Part shown: positions 36,027 through 48,189 of the stretch, piece by piece | Layout of the letters: each line of letters starts with the position of its first letter | Numbering within the stretch: position 1 is the first letter of the stretch | Assembly (NCBI GenBank): GCA_015680685.1 | Contig: MNCI01017783.1 | Coordinates: 479,901 to 543,900, forward strand | DNA: 64,000 nt | Reading direction: 5' to 3' | Source of the DNA: Gnetum montanum | Taxonomy: Eukaryota > Streptophyta > Gnetopsida > Gnetales > Gnetaceae | Notes under the pieces: generated by a model | What the model saw: the letters and a program-made list of their open reading frames with translations, nothing else | Databases searched by the model: none | What the model was told of the DNA's origin: nothing | Translations under genes and position numbers: made by a program

Positions 36027-36889
36027 TGATGAGTGATGAGGTACCCCTATGCCCAACCATATGAATCACTAAGGTGTTCACATGCGATCTAGTCAAATTC
36101 CATGGACCTATAGTTCTCTAGTGTAATAGTTCCTTTAGGAAGTGAAATGGGAATTAAGAACATTAATTGTCTTCCCAATTTCACTTGTGAAGTACAAGTA
36201 TCTGGTTAAGTGCAACTGAGGTATGTGATTTTTATTATTTTATATTTTATAAGTTTAATCACCTACAACAAGAATGAAAGGTAAAGTAAATTAAGATCTA
36301 ATTCATCTATTGCCTAGCTAGCCTAATACAAGTACCCATCCCACTTTCTTGGACACATCTTGAACATATATAGCCCTACTAGATTACAAAATGTTAAGCA
36401 TTTCTAGGTTACCAAGTGCTACACGTATGCTCAAGGTGGTTGTGCTTGTGTTCATTAATAAGTGAAAATTAATTTCTTAATTAAAGTGCATTAAAGTGAA
36501 GTGCATAAATGTTAAATGCATCAAGGAAACATTAATCTATTCTCAGTGCTACAAGGATGATCAAAAGGGTTCATTTTTATTGCTATCACACCACTGTACT
36601 TAGGTACATCAATGTTCAAACAAAGATCCATACATACTTAGACTCTTGTTGTGGGCACTCAGAAAATATTCTAACTCTAGAGAAAAAAACTACAAGAGCT
36701 TCACTACTTTCTATAAAAGACTACGACAAAATCAACTAAAAACTTATGAAATTGTGAGCTTGAGTGCTATATTTATAGGCTAGCATATACCCCATGATAT
36801 CAAATATCCGATAACTTATCATGCACTCTGATATAGGGTATCCATTATCTAGGCTCTAATATTGGAGCTAGTTAAATGATGACTCATCA
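36027..36889 (-). repeat. 5' LTR of element B1
   Basis: It starts TGATGAGTGATGAGGTACC and ends GATGACTCATCA. It is collinear with 27208-28071, and with both LTRs of B2 over most of the length. The minus-strand TATA box (TATAAATATAG) is near 36770. Confidence 0.9.
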
Positions 36890-37849
36890 GTGATGGAAAA
36901 GAATATCATTATAACTAGGGTAAGAATTGCTTATTAATGGAATGAGTGGATGGTTGATGTGGTTCATTGTCTGAATAATCAGTCCCTCATCACTTGACAA
37001 CATAGAGAAAAACTCACCTCAATGGGCTACATGGTCATTTTATTTACGAGTGAGATTACTAACAAAGAAAATGAAAAAAAAAGGTGGAAAAACTTAAAAA
37101 TGTAGGAAAAATTCTATCAAGAAAGAAGAAAATGATAAAAAATTATAAAACAAAAAGTTGAAAAACACCAATTAATTTTGAAGGTTAGAATGGGGGGTTT
37201 TCCCCATGACTAAACATTTGGCCATGGAAAGAATTAATAAGCAGATAAGTAGGTTCTACACATGTACAAAACATTGTTAATCTTTCATGTTCGAGCCACT
37301 AGGCATCTCTTAGTTTAGTGGTGGCTACATAGATAAGCTGTTGTTCACACACTTGGTTGTTAAATGCATGATGGGTTAGGGGATGAGTCATGTTAATATT
37401 ACAGATGTCTAACCCATGATTGCATCCTTGATCATGATACGATATGCATGGATTTGTGTGTCTCTCCACATTGCTAGATTCATTATTTTAGTTTGGTGTT
37501 GAAGTAACAATGGATGGTGGCCCTTATGTAAGATTTGAGGATGGTGGTTGTGAAAAGGGAGGTGTTGCACTAGATTGGCATTATGCTAGTTCAAATGATG
37601 TGGTAGGTCCATGAGTGTTGTGCTTTCACTTGGGGCTTGTCCTAAAGAAAAGACATGTTAGAGTTTGCAATGGGAACCTACTTGTATCAACATTTCTATG
37701 CACATTCACAACACAAGTGGAATACATTCATTGATATTGTGACACCAAACCTTCCTGTGTCATTGGCAGTGGCATGTGATGAGGTGGAGTATGAGAATAT
37801 CAAGGGTTGTATGAATGGTAAGAGGCATTAGGTGGTGATCCTTCAAGGG
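36890..37849 (-). other. Spacer after gag in element A
   Basis: Non-coding. The minus strand reads TCATGGGGAAAACCCCCCAT and then a T-rich run that ends in TTTTCATTTTCTTTG. This matches element C after gag (14397-14600). It shows that A, like C, passes from gag straight into this spacer without pol. Confidence 0.6.
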
Positions 37850-39679
37850 ATGTCATGGGTTGATGGTACTTAGGAGAGTGAGAGTCGCCATTTGAAGTAG
37901 AGGATGTAGAACTAGTTGGAGAAACAAGGTGTTGAACATAATATCCATGTGGTTTTGGATGATAGGGCTAGTTTGGTGATAGCCTCCCCCATGACTATGG
38001 GTTTTGCCACTATGGTTAACGATAGTGTTGAGGTAGGTAATGAGTCCCACTTAGATAGTATGATTGATTGTGAAACTATCTATAATTACCATGTGGAAAA
38101 GGAAATATCTTGGACATGTGCTTCTGTACAAATTTTGGGTTTAATGTAGTAGCCCAATGCTCATATAGATGTGACATGACTGGGCAATTCCCCTGCAAGT
38201 GGTCATATATGCATAGGTCAAATCCATCATCTTCATCTATGGTTGAGTCTATAGCTTGGCTTTCGTCAACCATTTTCTCTATTTGCCAATGAGTGTTCAT
38301 TGCTATTTCTTGCTTTTGGCTCCTTTGTTTACTATGATCGTCTAGTTTGTTTTGCATGACCTTCTCCTCTATAGTTTCTACCAAAGTTGTAACCTTTTTG
38401 TATACCCATTTTGACACCCTCTCAAACTTTGCTTCAATTTTAGTGATAGACTTTTGTATCAGCAAGGTTTGTTGCAGAATCATCTTATCAAGAGTGGTTG
38501 CTTTCTCCTCACCATAGATATGGACCTGCTTCTTTTGAAGAGTTGGGTCCCAATGATATTTCTTAACATTCTTCCATTTTCATATCTCTTCTTCTTCCTT
38601 GGCCATGCATTTGATTAGCTCTCGGATATGATGTGTTCATAGCTTGTATAATTTTCCTAGGGCATACATCCAAAGGGCCTCCCTTGTTTCATTACAAAGG
38701 CCATCTATGATGTGGAAAAGTTGCCTTTCCTTGGAGAAATCATGGCTTGGGCATCTATTTAGTAGGGAATAATATCTATCTAAGGCCATGTTGAATGGTT
38801 CATGTTGTTCTTGCTTCCATCCTTGGATTTGTCTCCTCAGGTTGGACATCCTTGCATAGGTTTGGTATTTCTCATTGAAGAGCTCCAACATTGTGGACCA
38901 TCGTTGGATTGAGTTTGGTTTCAATGATCTATACTACACTTTGGCTCTATTGATTAGTGTCCTAGGAAAGAGCTTAAGCTTTTGCCACTTATTTTCAATG
39001 TTGTAGAAGACATAAGCATCATGAAAGGTTTGTAAATGATGTTACAATTCAAATCATAGCCTCAAGAAAATTTATGGATATTAATCATATCAACCCTAGG
39101 TAGGAAACTCTCTTTAAGATGCTTGTGAGATATCTTAACTACCTCTGTGATTTACATCATTCTCTTAGTGGCCAACAAGGGCTCATCATCATCAGACATG
39201 TTGTGATAAAAATTTCTATTTGGTTGATTATGAGGATTTTGCCTATGTTCATGTTGATGACCTTGAGTTTTCCTGTGGGTTCAATTTTTGTTTTTATTTT
39301 GACCCTTTAGTGAAGCCTTATCTCTGTACCTAGGTTCATCTTCATTAGAACTAGAAGTTGAAGGGGAAGAGGAAGATGAGAAATTCAAAGGATTTCCATG
39401 GCTTCTATGGTGTTCCCTAGGATCCCTTGATTTATCCTTTCTAGATTTTGAGGAGGTCCTAGGCCTTAAGGCCTCCCTTGATCCAAGACTTACTTCATCT
39501 CCTTTAGAGTTGTTTGCCTTAGATGAATGAGGTCCTTGAGTATTTTTAGGGTGGTCATGAACATATGAAACTCCTACATAAGTTTGGTCACTTCAACTTT
39601 CTTCAACATATATCTCGTTAGTTCTCCAATGAATGCTTTTGCTATGTAGTGCATTATCACTTCTTTGTGAAAGAGATAT
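37850..39679 (-). pseudogene. Gag of element A, broken
   Basis: The minus strand begins at 39679, where the start codon is ATA instead of ATG (then SLSQRSDNALHSK). A Ser/Arg/Lys-rich region (about 39540-39310, SRKDKSRD near 39450) matches element C. The gag core 38924-38637 is open for 95 codons (STMLELFNEKYQTYARMSNL onward, then FSKERQLFHIIDGLCNETRE). A coiled segment 38483-38300 (KVMQNKLDDHSKQRSQKQE) leads to a Cys/His block (LCIYDHLQGNCPVMSH, about 38215) that may bind zinc, and then a Tyr/Pro-rich end near 37900. It is the best preserved gag in the window. Stops and frameshifts still break it. Confidence 0.8.
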
Positions 39680-39782
39680 TGTTGGTTTATGTTCTGTGTG
39701 ATTTAATATTTCTTGAAAGATATATCATTAATATGTTTATAGCAATTGTGTATAATATAACTAATCTAGATAACTAGCACCA

Positions 39783-39800
39783 TCCCTAGCAATGGTGCCA
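39783..39800 (-). other. Primer-binding site of element A
   Basis: On the minus strand it reads TGGCACCATTGCTAGGGA, two bases after the LTR end, and fits the tRNA-Asp primer site with transitions. Confidence 0.8.
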
Positions 39801-39801
39801 A

Positions 39802-40688
39802 TGATGAGTGGCAAGGTACCCCTACACCCAACCATACGAATCACAAGTATTCATGCAAAATTGGTTTAATTCCTTGGATGAGACTAGTTGTGCATCTAAA
39901 TTGTTATGCTCTAATCACAATTTGCTATCTTCACAGTTGGACTAGTGGTAACTTTGTCACATATGATTTAGTCCAAAGTGAGGCATATGATGATGTTGTC
40001 TAACCCTATGTTGCTCTTAATGACAATAAAGAAATTAATTAATTAAGTTAAGTAATGATGGAAATTAAGGTCTAAACTAGCCTACATAAGATGAGTATTT
40101 TTTCTTAATAATCCACACATGCCTTGAACTTCATGAGACTACCATTGGGATTACCAAGCATATGTCACTAGGCTCACCAAATGATACATTGTTGGGTTAC
40201 CAAGTAATTACACTTAGGTGCTCACGATTAATCATACTCATTTCGCTTAATGATAGGAATCATAAAGGGAAATAAATGGAAACATTAACTAAGGAAAATA
40301 GGAAAAAAATTAAACAATTAAAAAAATAATAAATCTAAGTGAATGCTGCAATGATAAAAGTAATCTTGATCTTTATTTTTGATCATGTAACATGTCCAAG
40401 TACGTCACACTTGAATAAGGATGTTGTACAATTACAAACATCACACTGTGAGCATGCATTGGGAAATAATAGAACTAGAAAATCAACAATCTATAAAAAA
40501 GCTAACTAAAATCTAAAACTAAGCTATGTCCCAACCATACACCCAAGTGTTTTATTCATAGGCTAGCATGAAAGAGATGATATCGGATATTCAACATGAT
40601 TTCTTAGGACTCGATATTACATACCCAATATTGAGGCTCCAATATCGAATATACTTGATGTCAGAACTAACAAAATCATGACTCATCA
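39802..40688 (-). repeat. 5' LTR of element A
   Basis: It starts TGATGAGTGGCAAGG and ends CATGACTCATCA, followed by the target duplication AAAAG (40689-40693). It is collinear with 22245-23130. A TATA-like box on the minus strand (AATAAAACAC context) is near 40555. Confidence 0.9.
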
Positions 40689-41664
40689 AAAAGAAAATAA
40701 GGCTTTTATACCACCTAAAACTCTCTGAGGAATGCACTAATCCTATTTATAATTGCAAAAGTATTCTAGGCCAAGATATTTTAAGAGGAAGTTATGTCTA
40801 CATATTTCTTTCCTATAGTAAAATTATACATCTTAGTACCTATCCCACAAATCATGATTTTATTTTTTTGAACATAAATTTCATTCCTAAATGATAATAA
40901 AAGTCATTAATAATATTAAACATTTTTTATAATCCTTTTATTAAATTTGAAATTAAAAGAACAACATCAATATAGAGTAAGAGTCTAACATGACTACTTC
41001 TAATTGTAATAGCAAATTGAGTTAGCATTTTCTGTATCCACTCTTTAAGTTCATCAATTAAAAGCTCAAATAAAGTAGAAGAAAGAGGACATCCTTGTTT
41101 AATGTGAACAAAAATTTTAAATAAAAATCTTTCTTATCCATTTGTCAAATGAATGTGTACATTTTTATAAACATTTTAGATGGCAAATAGTAGTGTGCTG
41201 GGAACATATAAATTTTTCAATACCTCCATAACTTGGATCAAATAACCAAATAATAGGTCTTAGAGAATCAACAAAGAAAATGAAGTTCTTTTTGTATGGA
41301 TCTTTTACTCTATCAATGGGATATTTTAAAAGGATGAGTAGAATGTCATCACCTAAATTATACTTGGAAAAGTGCATATATTTGATTTTCTTTAGTCCAT
41401 CCTTCAATCATAGATTCTTGAATAGTACCAAAAGCTTAGCAAACATATTGTTGATTATAATTAGTCTATAATTATTTTGATTTTTTATTTTTTATTTTCA
41501 AGAGCATATTTATTTTATTAATGCACTATTTCTTTTCTAATCCACTTGCATAGCCAAATTTAACTTATTATAAATAGCATTCCATACTAATAATGTCCCC
41601 CATCCCCCCTTTAATCATTTATCTATATAAGTTATTTATATCAACAACTTTTCCTAATGTTAAT
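40689..41664 (-). pseudogene. LINE fragment, central reverse transcriptase
   Basis: The minus strand encodes the core of an L1-type RT. A QGCPLSSTLFELLIDEL block lies near 41095-41045, and an active-site region YIDVVLLISN lies near 40970, where intact LINEs have YADD. Upstream is an open 80-codon stretch (41407-41165) with NFIFFVDSLRPIIWLFDPSYGG-type sequence. Stops and shifts are common. It is bounded on the left by element A and on the right by element B2, so it is the middle of the split LINE. Confidence 0.65.
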
Positions 41665-42504
41665 TGATGAGTGACAAGGTACCCCTATGCCAAACCATAT
41701 GAATCACTAAGGCGTTTACGCATGATTCGGGTCAAATTCTATGGACCTATAGTTCTCTAGTGCATTAGCTCCTCTAGGAAGTGAAATGGGCATTGAGAAT
41801 GTTCATTGTCTTTCCAACTACACTTGTCAAGCTCAAGGGTATGGTTTAAGTGTAACTGAGGTGCATGATTTTTCTTAATTTATGTTTTATAGATTTGATC
41901 ACCTACAACAAGAATGAAAGGTCAAGTAATTTAAGATCTAATTCATCTACTGCCTAGTTAGCCTAACATAAATAACCACCTCACTTTCTTGGGCACATCC
42001 TGAACACAAATAGTGATGCTAGCCTACCAAACATTAAGCATTGCTAGGTTACTAGGTACTATATGTATGCTCGAAGTAGTCATGCTTGTGTTCATTAACT
42101 GCTGGAAAGTAATTACTTAATTCAAATGCATTAAAATAAACATTAATCTATTCTCAGTGCTATAAGGATTGTCAAAAGAGTTCATTTTTATTCCTGTCAC
42201 AATATTATGCTTAGGTACATTACTGTTTGAATAAAGAATCGTACACATTCAGACTCCTTCTATGGGCACTTAGAAAATATTCTAACTCTGGAGAAAATAA
42301 ACTACAAGAGCTTTTCTACTCTGACTAAAGACTAAAAAGTCTAATTGCCAAATTGGGAGCCCAGGTGCTATATTTATAGGCCAATGTATACCCCCCAATG
42401 CCATATACCAGACATCGCGTCAAGACCTCGACGTCAGATACATGACATCATGGCTTCAACATTGGATACCTAACATTAGAGTAGATGAACAAATGCACTT
42501 TATA
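41665..42504 (-). repeat. 3' LTR of element B2
   Basis: It starts TGATGAGTGACAAGGTACC and ends ATGCACTTTATA, where the 5' LTR has ATGCACTTCAGCA. The minus-strand TATA box (CCTATAAATATAG) is near 42375. It is collinear with 50847-51731. Confidence 0.85.
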
Positions 42505-44380
42505 ATACCTCCATGAATGAATGAAAACTTGTCCTTGAGTGAAGAAGAGGAGGAATAAGTTCTTTACAAAATATTAGGTAGGTATGGGATCATTGACTAA
42601 CATACAAACTGACTCAAATGGAATAACAAACTCTAAGTGCCCAAGCGTATAGAGATGCAATTTTTACAAAATTGTATCCATGATAAAGAAGGAAACACCC
42701 TAGATAATACTAACATCCAACACAACTACATCATCCTTGGTGAAGATAGTCCTACTTCCAATCCATTCTTCCCACTACAATCACAACAGAATCATGAATT
42801 AGTATGTAAGGTGTAACACATAGCTATTAAATGCCTTGTCTCATTGGTGGTTACAGTCAACTAGGTTGTGACTATGATAAATTAATTCCCTTAGTAGTGT
42901 TAGTGGGAAGGTTGACAAATAGGGTAAAATAGATAAGCAATCCATTAAATTTGAAAAAGTTCAACATAAGAAAATATTTGAAGAGGGTGTAAGAATTCAC
43001 AACAATAAAAAAGAAAGTTCACTAAAATAAAATGTTGTAAACATGTACACAATTGGATGTCATTAATAGGGTAAGAAAAAAGAATTTGATTATAATAGTG
43101 TCTAAGAATAAAGAGCTTAACTAATCCAACCAAAAGATATGCAAGTGGGTCCTTTCCAAAGAAGGCACAAGACTTTTATGGCCTTGCATAACTTCAAAGC
43201 AAAGAGTCTATGGGCTCTATGGATGATTAATGGTTACAAAAAGTTAAGTACAAAAACTTGGAAGAAACTAACTAAGAATTTTGACACATCAAACCAGGAT
43301 ATTGGACTAGAACATGAAATTGATAATGAGGTGAAATATGGAAAGCATAGATGGATGAAAGAGAGTGGAATGGAGTTCTTGATTAAGGTCACATAAAGCC
43401 CCTTGTGGAATTTATGGTTAAATGACTTTGATAAGATCCATCCTTAGTCCAGATCAAAACCAACCACGTTTAGTGACTTCGCATCGCCATTCTAGGGCCA
43501 GTCCATCCCCTGAGACTTAAGAGTGCTTCCACAAAACAACCACCATTCCTTATTAGAGAAGAAAAGAGAAGTAGGAAGTGAGGAAGGGCCTTAGTTAGAG
43601 GGGACTAGTCCCATAACCAATGCTTGTATCTCATTATTATGTCTAATGTGTTTGCTTTGAATTCCCATTTTTTTTGAAATGGAAACCACACCATGAAAAG
43701 ACACATGCATTTATTTTGTCTAATGGGTGTGCTTTGAATTTTCATATTCTTTCTTTTTTCTTTTTTTTCTGATGAGAACCACAACATGCAAAAATGTATG
43801 CATTGATTTTTATCTAAGGAGTGTGCTTTGAATTCTCATCTTTTTTTTTATGAGAACCACACCATGCAAAGACTTATTTATTAGTCAACATGGAATGGTA
43901 AGAAATCTATGAAAACACACATGCACCCAAGCAAACAAAAAGGTAAAAAGAATACCGAATCCCCTTGAAGCAACACCTTGTTCAAACCTTTGAATCCTTT
44001 CCAATTCTAGAAACTACCAAAGGCATAAATTTATTAGAGTTTTATTAATGAAAAAGGAACTGCATGCTTCCAGAATAAGGAAAACCATAGAGTTTGTGAA
44101 TGGGTGGATGTTGTGGAATCTCTGCCTATTCCATAAAAAAGAAACCATGTCCTAATTATTCATAACAAAATTCAAAGACAAAAACTAGACACTAATAATC
44201 AATCAACAAAAATAGTACATACCACCATCCAGTAATGCATTACCATTATACTTGGCACTTATTAACAAAAAGTTAGAAAATCACACAAAAATAAAAACAA
44301 AACAAAATAAATATAAAAGAAAATGTAAAACATTCAAGAAATATAAAATGTATTAATGAAGGTGTAAAATAAAAAACTAG
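42505..44380 (-). other. 3' spacer of element B2
   Basis: Non-coding, shared with B1 and in part with A and C. The open stretches here have no family and look like chance. It contains a three-unit tandem repeat (43645-43895). Confidence 0.55.
43645..43895. repeat. Three-unit tandem repeat in the B2 spacer
   Basis: Three units of about 75-95 bp each read GTGCTTTGAATTCTCAT, a T run, GAGAACCACACCATGCAAAG, and then ATTTATT-like sequence. Unit 2 is longest because of its pyrimidine run. A single unit in reverse complement lies in element C at about 14970-15010. Confidence 0.65.
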
Positions 44381-44639
44381 AAAAGATTAATAACATGAAA
44401 GCAAAAAGATGTAGAACAAGAAATGTGTAAAATAAAAAAGTTGAAAAACTGAGTAGTTGCTTATACGATTAACATGGATGGCCATCTCCCCCATGACTAA
44501 GTTGAAAGGAGGAGATCCAAAATATGGAGCATGGTTGTCCATCGGATGAGGATTTTGTTGTATTAGCTGGCTTATGCTCATGGAAAGGTTTAATTTGTTG
44601 GATGTTGACTAGCTATCTCTAGTTTGGGCTCTTAGGCTT

Positions 44640-45900
44640 GTAGATCATCATGGCCCTAGAATAAGAAGTCTTGTAAATTATGTAAGGTCCTTTCCACAAC
44701 ATTTGGAATTTAGTTTGTTGAGGTACATGTGTGGAATTACAATACAGAACCTTATCTCCTAGTTGAAATCTGATTTTTCTGATTTTTAGATCATGACACT
44801 TTCTATTGTAGGCCTTATGCAACTTGTTGGATGATAGGGCTACTAATTGGTTTTTATCTAATAGGTAGAGATTCCTTAGTCTTTCCTTTTTTTCTAGACT
44901 TAAGTCAAGGTCAAGGTCACAAGTTATTAAAAGTGTATGGAGCTTAGATTGAATAGGAAGTGTTGGTAATTTTTCATACACAAGCTCATAGGGGGAGTAG
45001 CCTATAGTAAATTTCCATGTTGAGTGGTAGGCCCAAAGGGCATTGTTGAGTTTTGTGCTTCAATCTTTCCTATATTTAGTAACAGTTCTTGTTAATATCC
45101 TTGTAATTTACTTATTGGTAATCTCATCTTGACCAATGGCTTGGGGATGGTAGGGTGTTGTGAGTTTAGGTTCAACCCCCAAGCATTGCATGAGCTTCCA
45201 AAAAGTAGTACCTATAAAGTGAATTCCATTATTAGAAATTAATGCTCGTGGTACACCAAAACTATTTACAACATTTTTTTGTACAAACCAAGCAAGGTAA
45301 AAGATGTACAATCTATGACAACTATTTCTTCTACCCATTTTGTACAATATTCAATAGTGACTATGATGTATGCCTTTCCATTTGACATGGGCATGATGGA
45401 ACCCATGAAATCAATGCCCTAGATGTTGAAGGGATTCAATGGTTGAATCCATTATTGAGGTTCCTCCATTCGAGCAGTCATTCCACCATCTTGTTGGCAT
45501 CATTTATAAGAGCGAATGTAATGGTGAGCATCTCTAAATATTGTTGGGCCATAATGCCTTACCATCAAGATTTTAATGGTCATGCATCTCCCAACATAGT
45601 GTCCTCCACAAGGATTTTCGTGAGCATCTTGGAGAACATGCAGTTGATCAACATCAGGGACACACCAATGAACCAGGCCATTAATGCATATCTTGTAGAG
45701 GTGTTCATCGATCTCAATGAAATGTTTGACTTGGTGAAGAAACTGTTGTTTCTTCCAATGGTCCAACCCTTGTGGCATCTCTTAAGTGAGAAGATAGGTG
45801 ATAATTCCATCATACCATTTAAGCTCATTAGGAAATTGTTTAGTTATAGCCCCAGCAAAAAAGAGTTTATCAAGAAACATATCAGATAATGGATCTTCGT
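44640..45900 (-). pseudogene. Integrase of element B2, broken
   Basis: On the minus strand the zinc module is in the open segment 45778-45500 (HLYKICINGLVHWCVPD, then LQDAHENPCGGHYVGRCM). The core segment 45347-45108 has FGVPRALISNNGIHFIGT, in which the second catalytic Asp of relatives is Asn, while the Glu is kept in IGQDEITNK. The C-terminal domain is open at 44981-44619 (LGDKVLYCNS...LWKGPYIIYK), 120 codons without a stop. The parts are in different frames. Confidence 0.8.
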
Positions 45901-45929
45901 CCTCTTTGTTGTCCCATTGTAATTGAGAC

Positions 45930-47460
45930 AAGTGATTAGTAACCACATTCTCAGTGCCCTTTCGATCTACCATCATAAGATTAAATTCCTACAAGATCAC
46001 CAGCCACAATATGACATAGGGGCTCACTGTTGGCTTTTTCATCAAGAAGCAGATGGCACTGTGGTCTATGTGCATAAACAACTTGTATCCAAGCACATAA
46101 TGTCTGAGCTTTTCTACAGCAAACACCACTACCATCAATTCTTTTTCTATAGTGGTGTAATTTAGTTGTGCACCCACAATGCTTCAGCTAGCATAGTGGA
46201 TGTAATATGGATGTTTCTTGTCATTTAACTGCATAAGCACAACTCCTAAAGCATAATTTGATGCATCGATCATGATATGAAATGGTCTAGACTAGTCAAG
46301 TGCTTGTAGAATTGGAGTTTCTACAAGTTTCTCTTTTAGTTGTTGGAATGCTTTATCACATTTTGTGGTCCAAATGAAGGGAGCATATTTCTTTATTAGC
46401 TCCACCAATGGTTTTTTGATCTTAGAGGAATTCTCTATGAATTGCTGGTAGTAGCCATTATGTCCAAGGAATGACCAAACATCTTTAACATTTTTTGGTT
46501 GATGGGTTATTCCTTGGATGATCCTTATTTTCTTTGGGTCTACCTCAATTCCTCCTTATGATTTTCTGTGCCCCAATACAATGCCCTCCTAGACCATTAG
46601 GTGACTTTTTTGCTAATTGAGCCATAAGTTGGTTTCAAAACATTAGTTTAGCAATTGCTCAAGGTAGTCTAGGGCTTGCTCAAATGTAGATCCATAAGTG
46701 GAGAAGCCATCCATGAAGACTTCCACACCACTACTAATCTATTGTTGAAAAATGCTCAAAACCAGGCATTGGAATGTAGTATGAGCATTGCATAGACCAA
46801 ATGGCATCTTGTGATATGCAAAAGTCCCCCCAAGGACTCATGAATGTTATCTTTGCTTAGTCCTCTAGTTCAATTTGAATTTGGTTATAATGACTATAAC
46901 CATCTAGAAAAATATAGTAATAATGCCTGGATATCATGTCAAGCACTTGATCAACAAATGCCAATGGAAAATGATCTTTAAATGTTGCCATATTCAACAA
47001 CCTAAAATCGATATAGACCTGTCACTTACCACCTTTCTTTGGCATAATCATGAGTGGGCTAACCTAATCACTATCCATAATGAGATAAATGAAGCTTGCC
47101 TTGAGGAGTTTCTCAATTTCCTCCTTCATGATTTGCTTTAGTTTGGGGTTCAATCACCTCTATGGCTATCGTTTTGGCTTCATGGCAAGATCAGTGTAGA
47201 TGTGATGTTGGCATATCCTAGGATCAATCCTTGTGAGCTTAGGATATGACCAAGCAAAGGGTATTGACCATTTTTCAACTACCTTCAATAGCATCATTTT
47301 TTTGCTTTGGAGCAAGATTTGCATTGATTATGATTGACTTCCCATTTTTCAAAACACATATTTCATTCTAGCTAGTAGCATTTTCAATTCAAGGGGATCT
47401 TGCTTGAAATGTTTAGGAACTTCCAACTCTCCCTAGTAGGTATCATCATTTGTATCATCA
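45930..47460 (-). pseudogene. Reverse transcriptase and RNase H of element B2, broken
   Basis: The minus strand follows the B1 order. The active-site block reads VEVFMDGFSTYG at about 46735-46700, so the second catalytic Asp is Gly. The RNase H part has an open 62-codon segment (46177-45989, NYTTIEKELMVVVFAVEKLR). It ends in the connection to integrase near 45930. Several stops interrupt the RT between 47400 and 46300. Confidence 0.8.
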
Positions 47461-47684
47461 AAGAGTTTGTGATGAACTTGCTCAAGTTCATCCATGCCTA
47501 TGAAATATGTGCATGTTAGGCTCTCACTCAATTCCATGCAAAGTGTGTTGCTCTTGAAATTAGTGGTCAACCACTGGGTGCCCTCCTATTTTGTGGCTAT
47601 TGCGTATAGATTCCTTTGGATTTCTATTTTTGGTGCACAATGCTTGCATGTAGAGATAGATGCTTGCTTTATGACCTAGAGTTT

Positions 47685-48164
47685 CTACACACAATTGTAG
47701 CTTGTATCACTATACGCAATGCATGAAACTCTCTTCTTCTTGATATTTCTAAATGTGTTTTCTTTAAATATTTCCAAGGAAAGATCTTTGATGCTCATTC
47801 TTGCATCAACAGTGCTCAACCATGCCCTTCCCATGATGATTGGAAAATTCCCTTTATAATTCTTTGCTTTGATCACTAGGAAATTTGTACAATAAGACCA
47901 CCCACAGATAGTAGTCACAATGTCTTTCACAAATTCCAATGGAACAATGATTTATAATTTTATGTTGCTCTTCTTGAGAGGAGGAAGGTTCCATGTAGTG
48001 TACATCTTATGAGAAATTAAATTGACATCAAAACCTAGATCTAGAAGAGCCTTGCATGGTTCATTTCCAACAATCTGCAAATAAATCAAAGGACTTCCAG
48101 GATCAGCTAATTTCCTAGGAAGGTTTCCAGCATGGATCCAATCAGATACAGTATGAGTAAGCAT
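47685..48164 (-). pseudogene. Protease region of element B2
   Basis: Two minus-strand open segments, 48164-47952 and 47939-47685, cover the domain. The active site is kept as ALLDLGFDVNLIS at about 48045-48007. DLG in place of DSG or DTG is typical of Athila. The second segment has NFLVIKAKNYKGNFPIIMGR and AWLSTVDARM. One stop near 47945 separates them. This is the best preserved protease in the window. Confidence 0.8.
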
Positions 48165-48189
48165 GATGGTATGGATCCTAGGCAGATTT

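Larger units (their letters stand above)
27208..36889 (-). mobile_element. Athila-like gag-pol retrotransposon B1, nested in element A
   Basis: The 3' LTR is 27208-28071, the 5' LTR 36027-36889. Inside are a primer site, gag, protease, RT/RNase H, integrase and a long 3' spacer. It interrupts the spacer of element A. A clear target duplication was not found, and the left end has a few extra bases (TTAA) near the terminus. It is dead: protease and integrase catalytic residues are replaced and stops are frequent. B2 is a close relative with the same order of parts. Confidence 0.85.
22245..40688 (-). mobile_element. Athila-like LTR retrotransposon A with gag and an extra ORF, no pol
   Basis: The 3' LTR is 22245-23130 and the 5' LTR 39802-40688. 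The target duplication AAAAG is perfect (22240-22244 and 40689-40693). The order on the minus strand is 5' LTR, primer site, gag (39679-37850), spacer, nested element B1 (36889-27208), the rest of the spacer, a large extra ORF (26049-23350), polypurine tract and 3' LTR. The sequence after gag matches the pol-less element C, so pol was already missing before B1 inserted. The LTRs are clearly diverged from each other, so the insertion is old. Confidence 0.85.

Noticed and set aside
27203-36894. A target duplication for element B1
   Set aside because: The bases outside the LTRs (TTTGA on the left, GTGAT on the right) do not match, and shifting the ends by a few bases gives no convincing 5-bp repeat.
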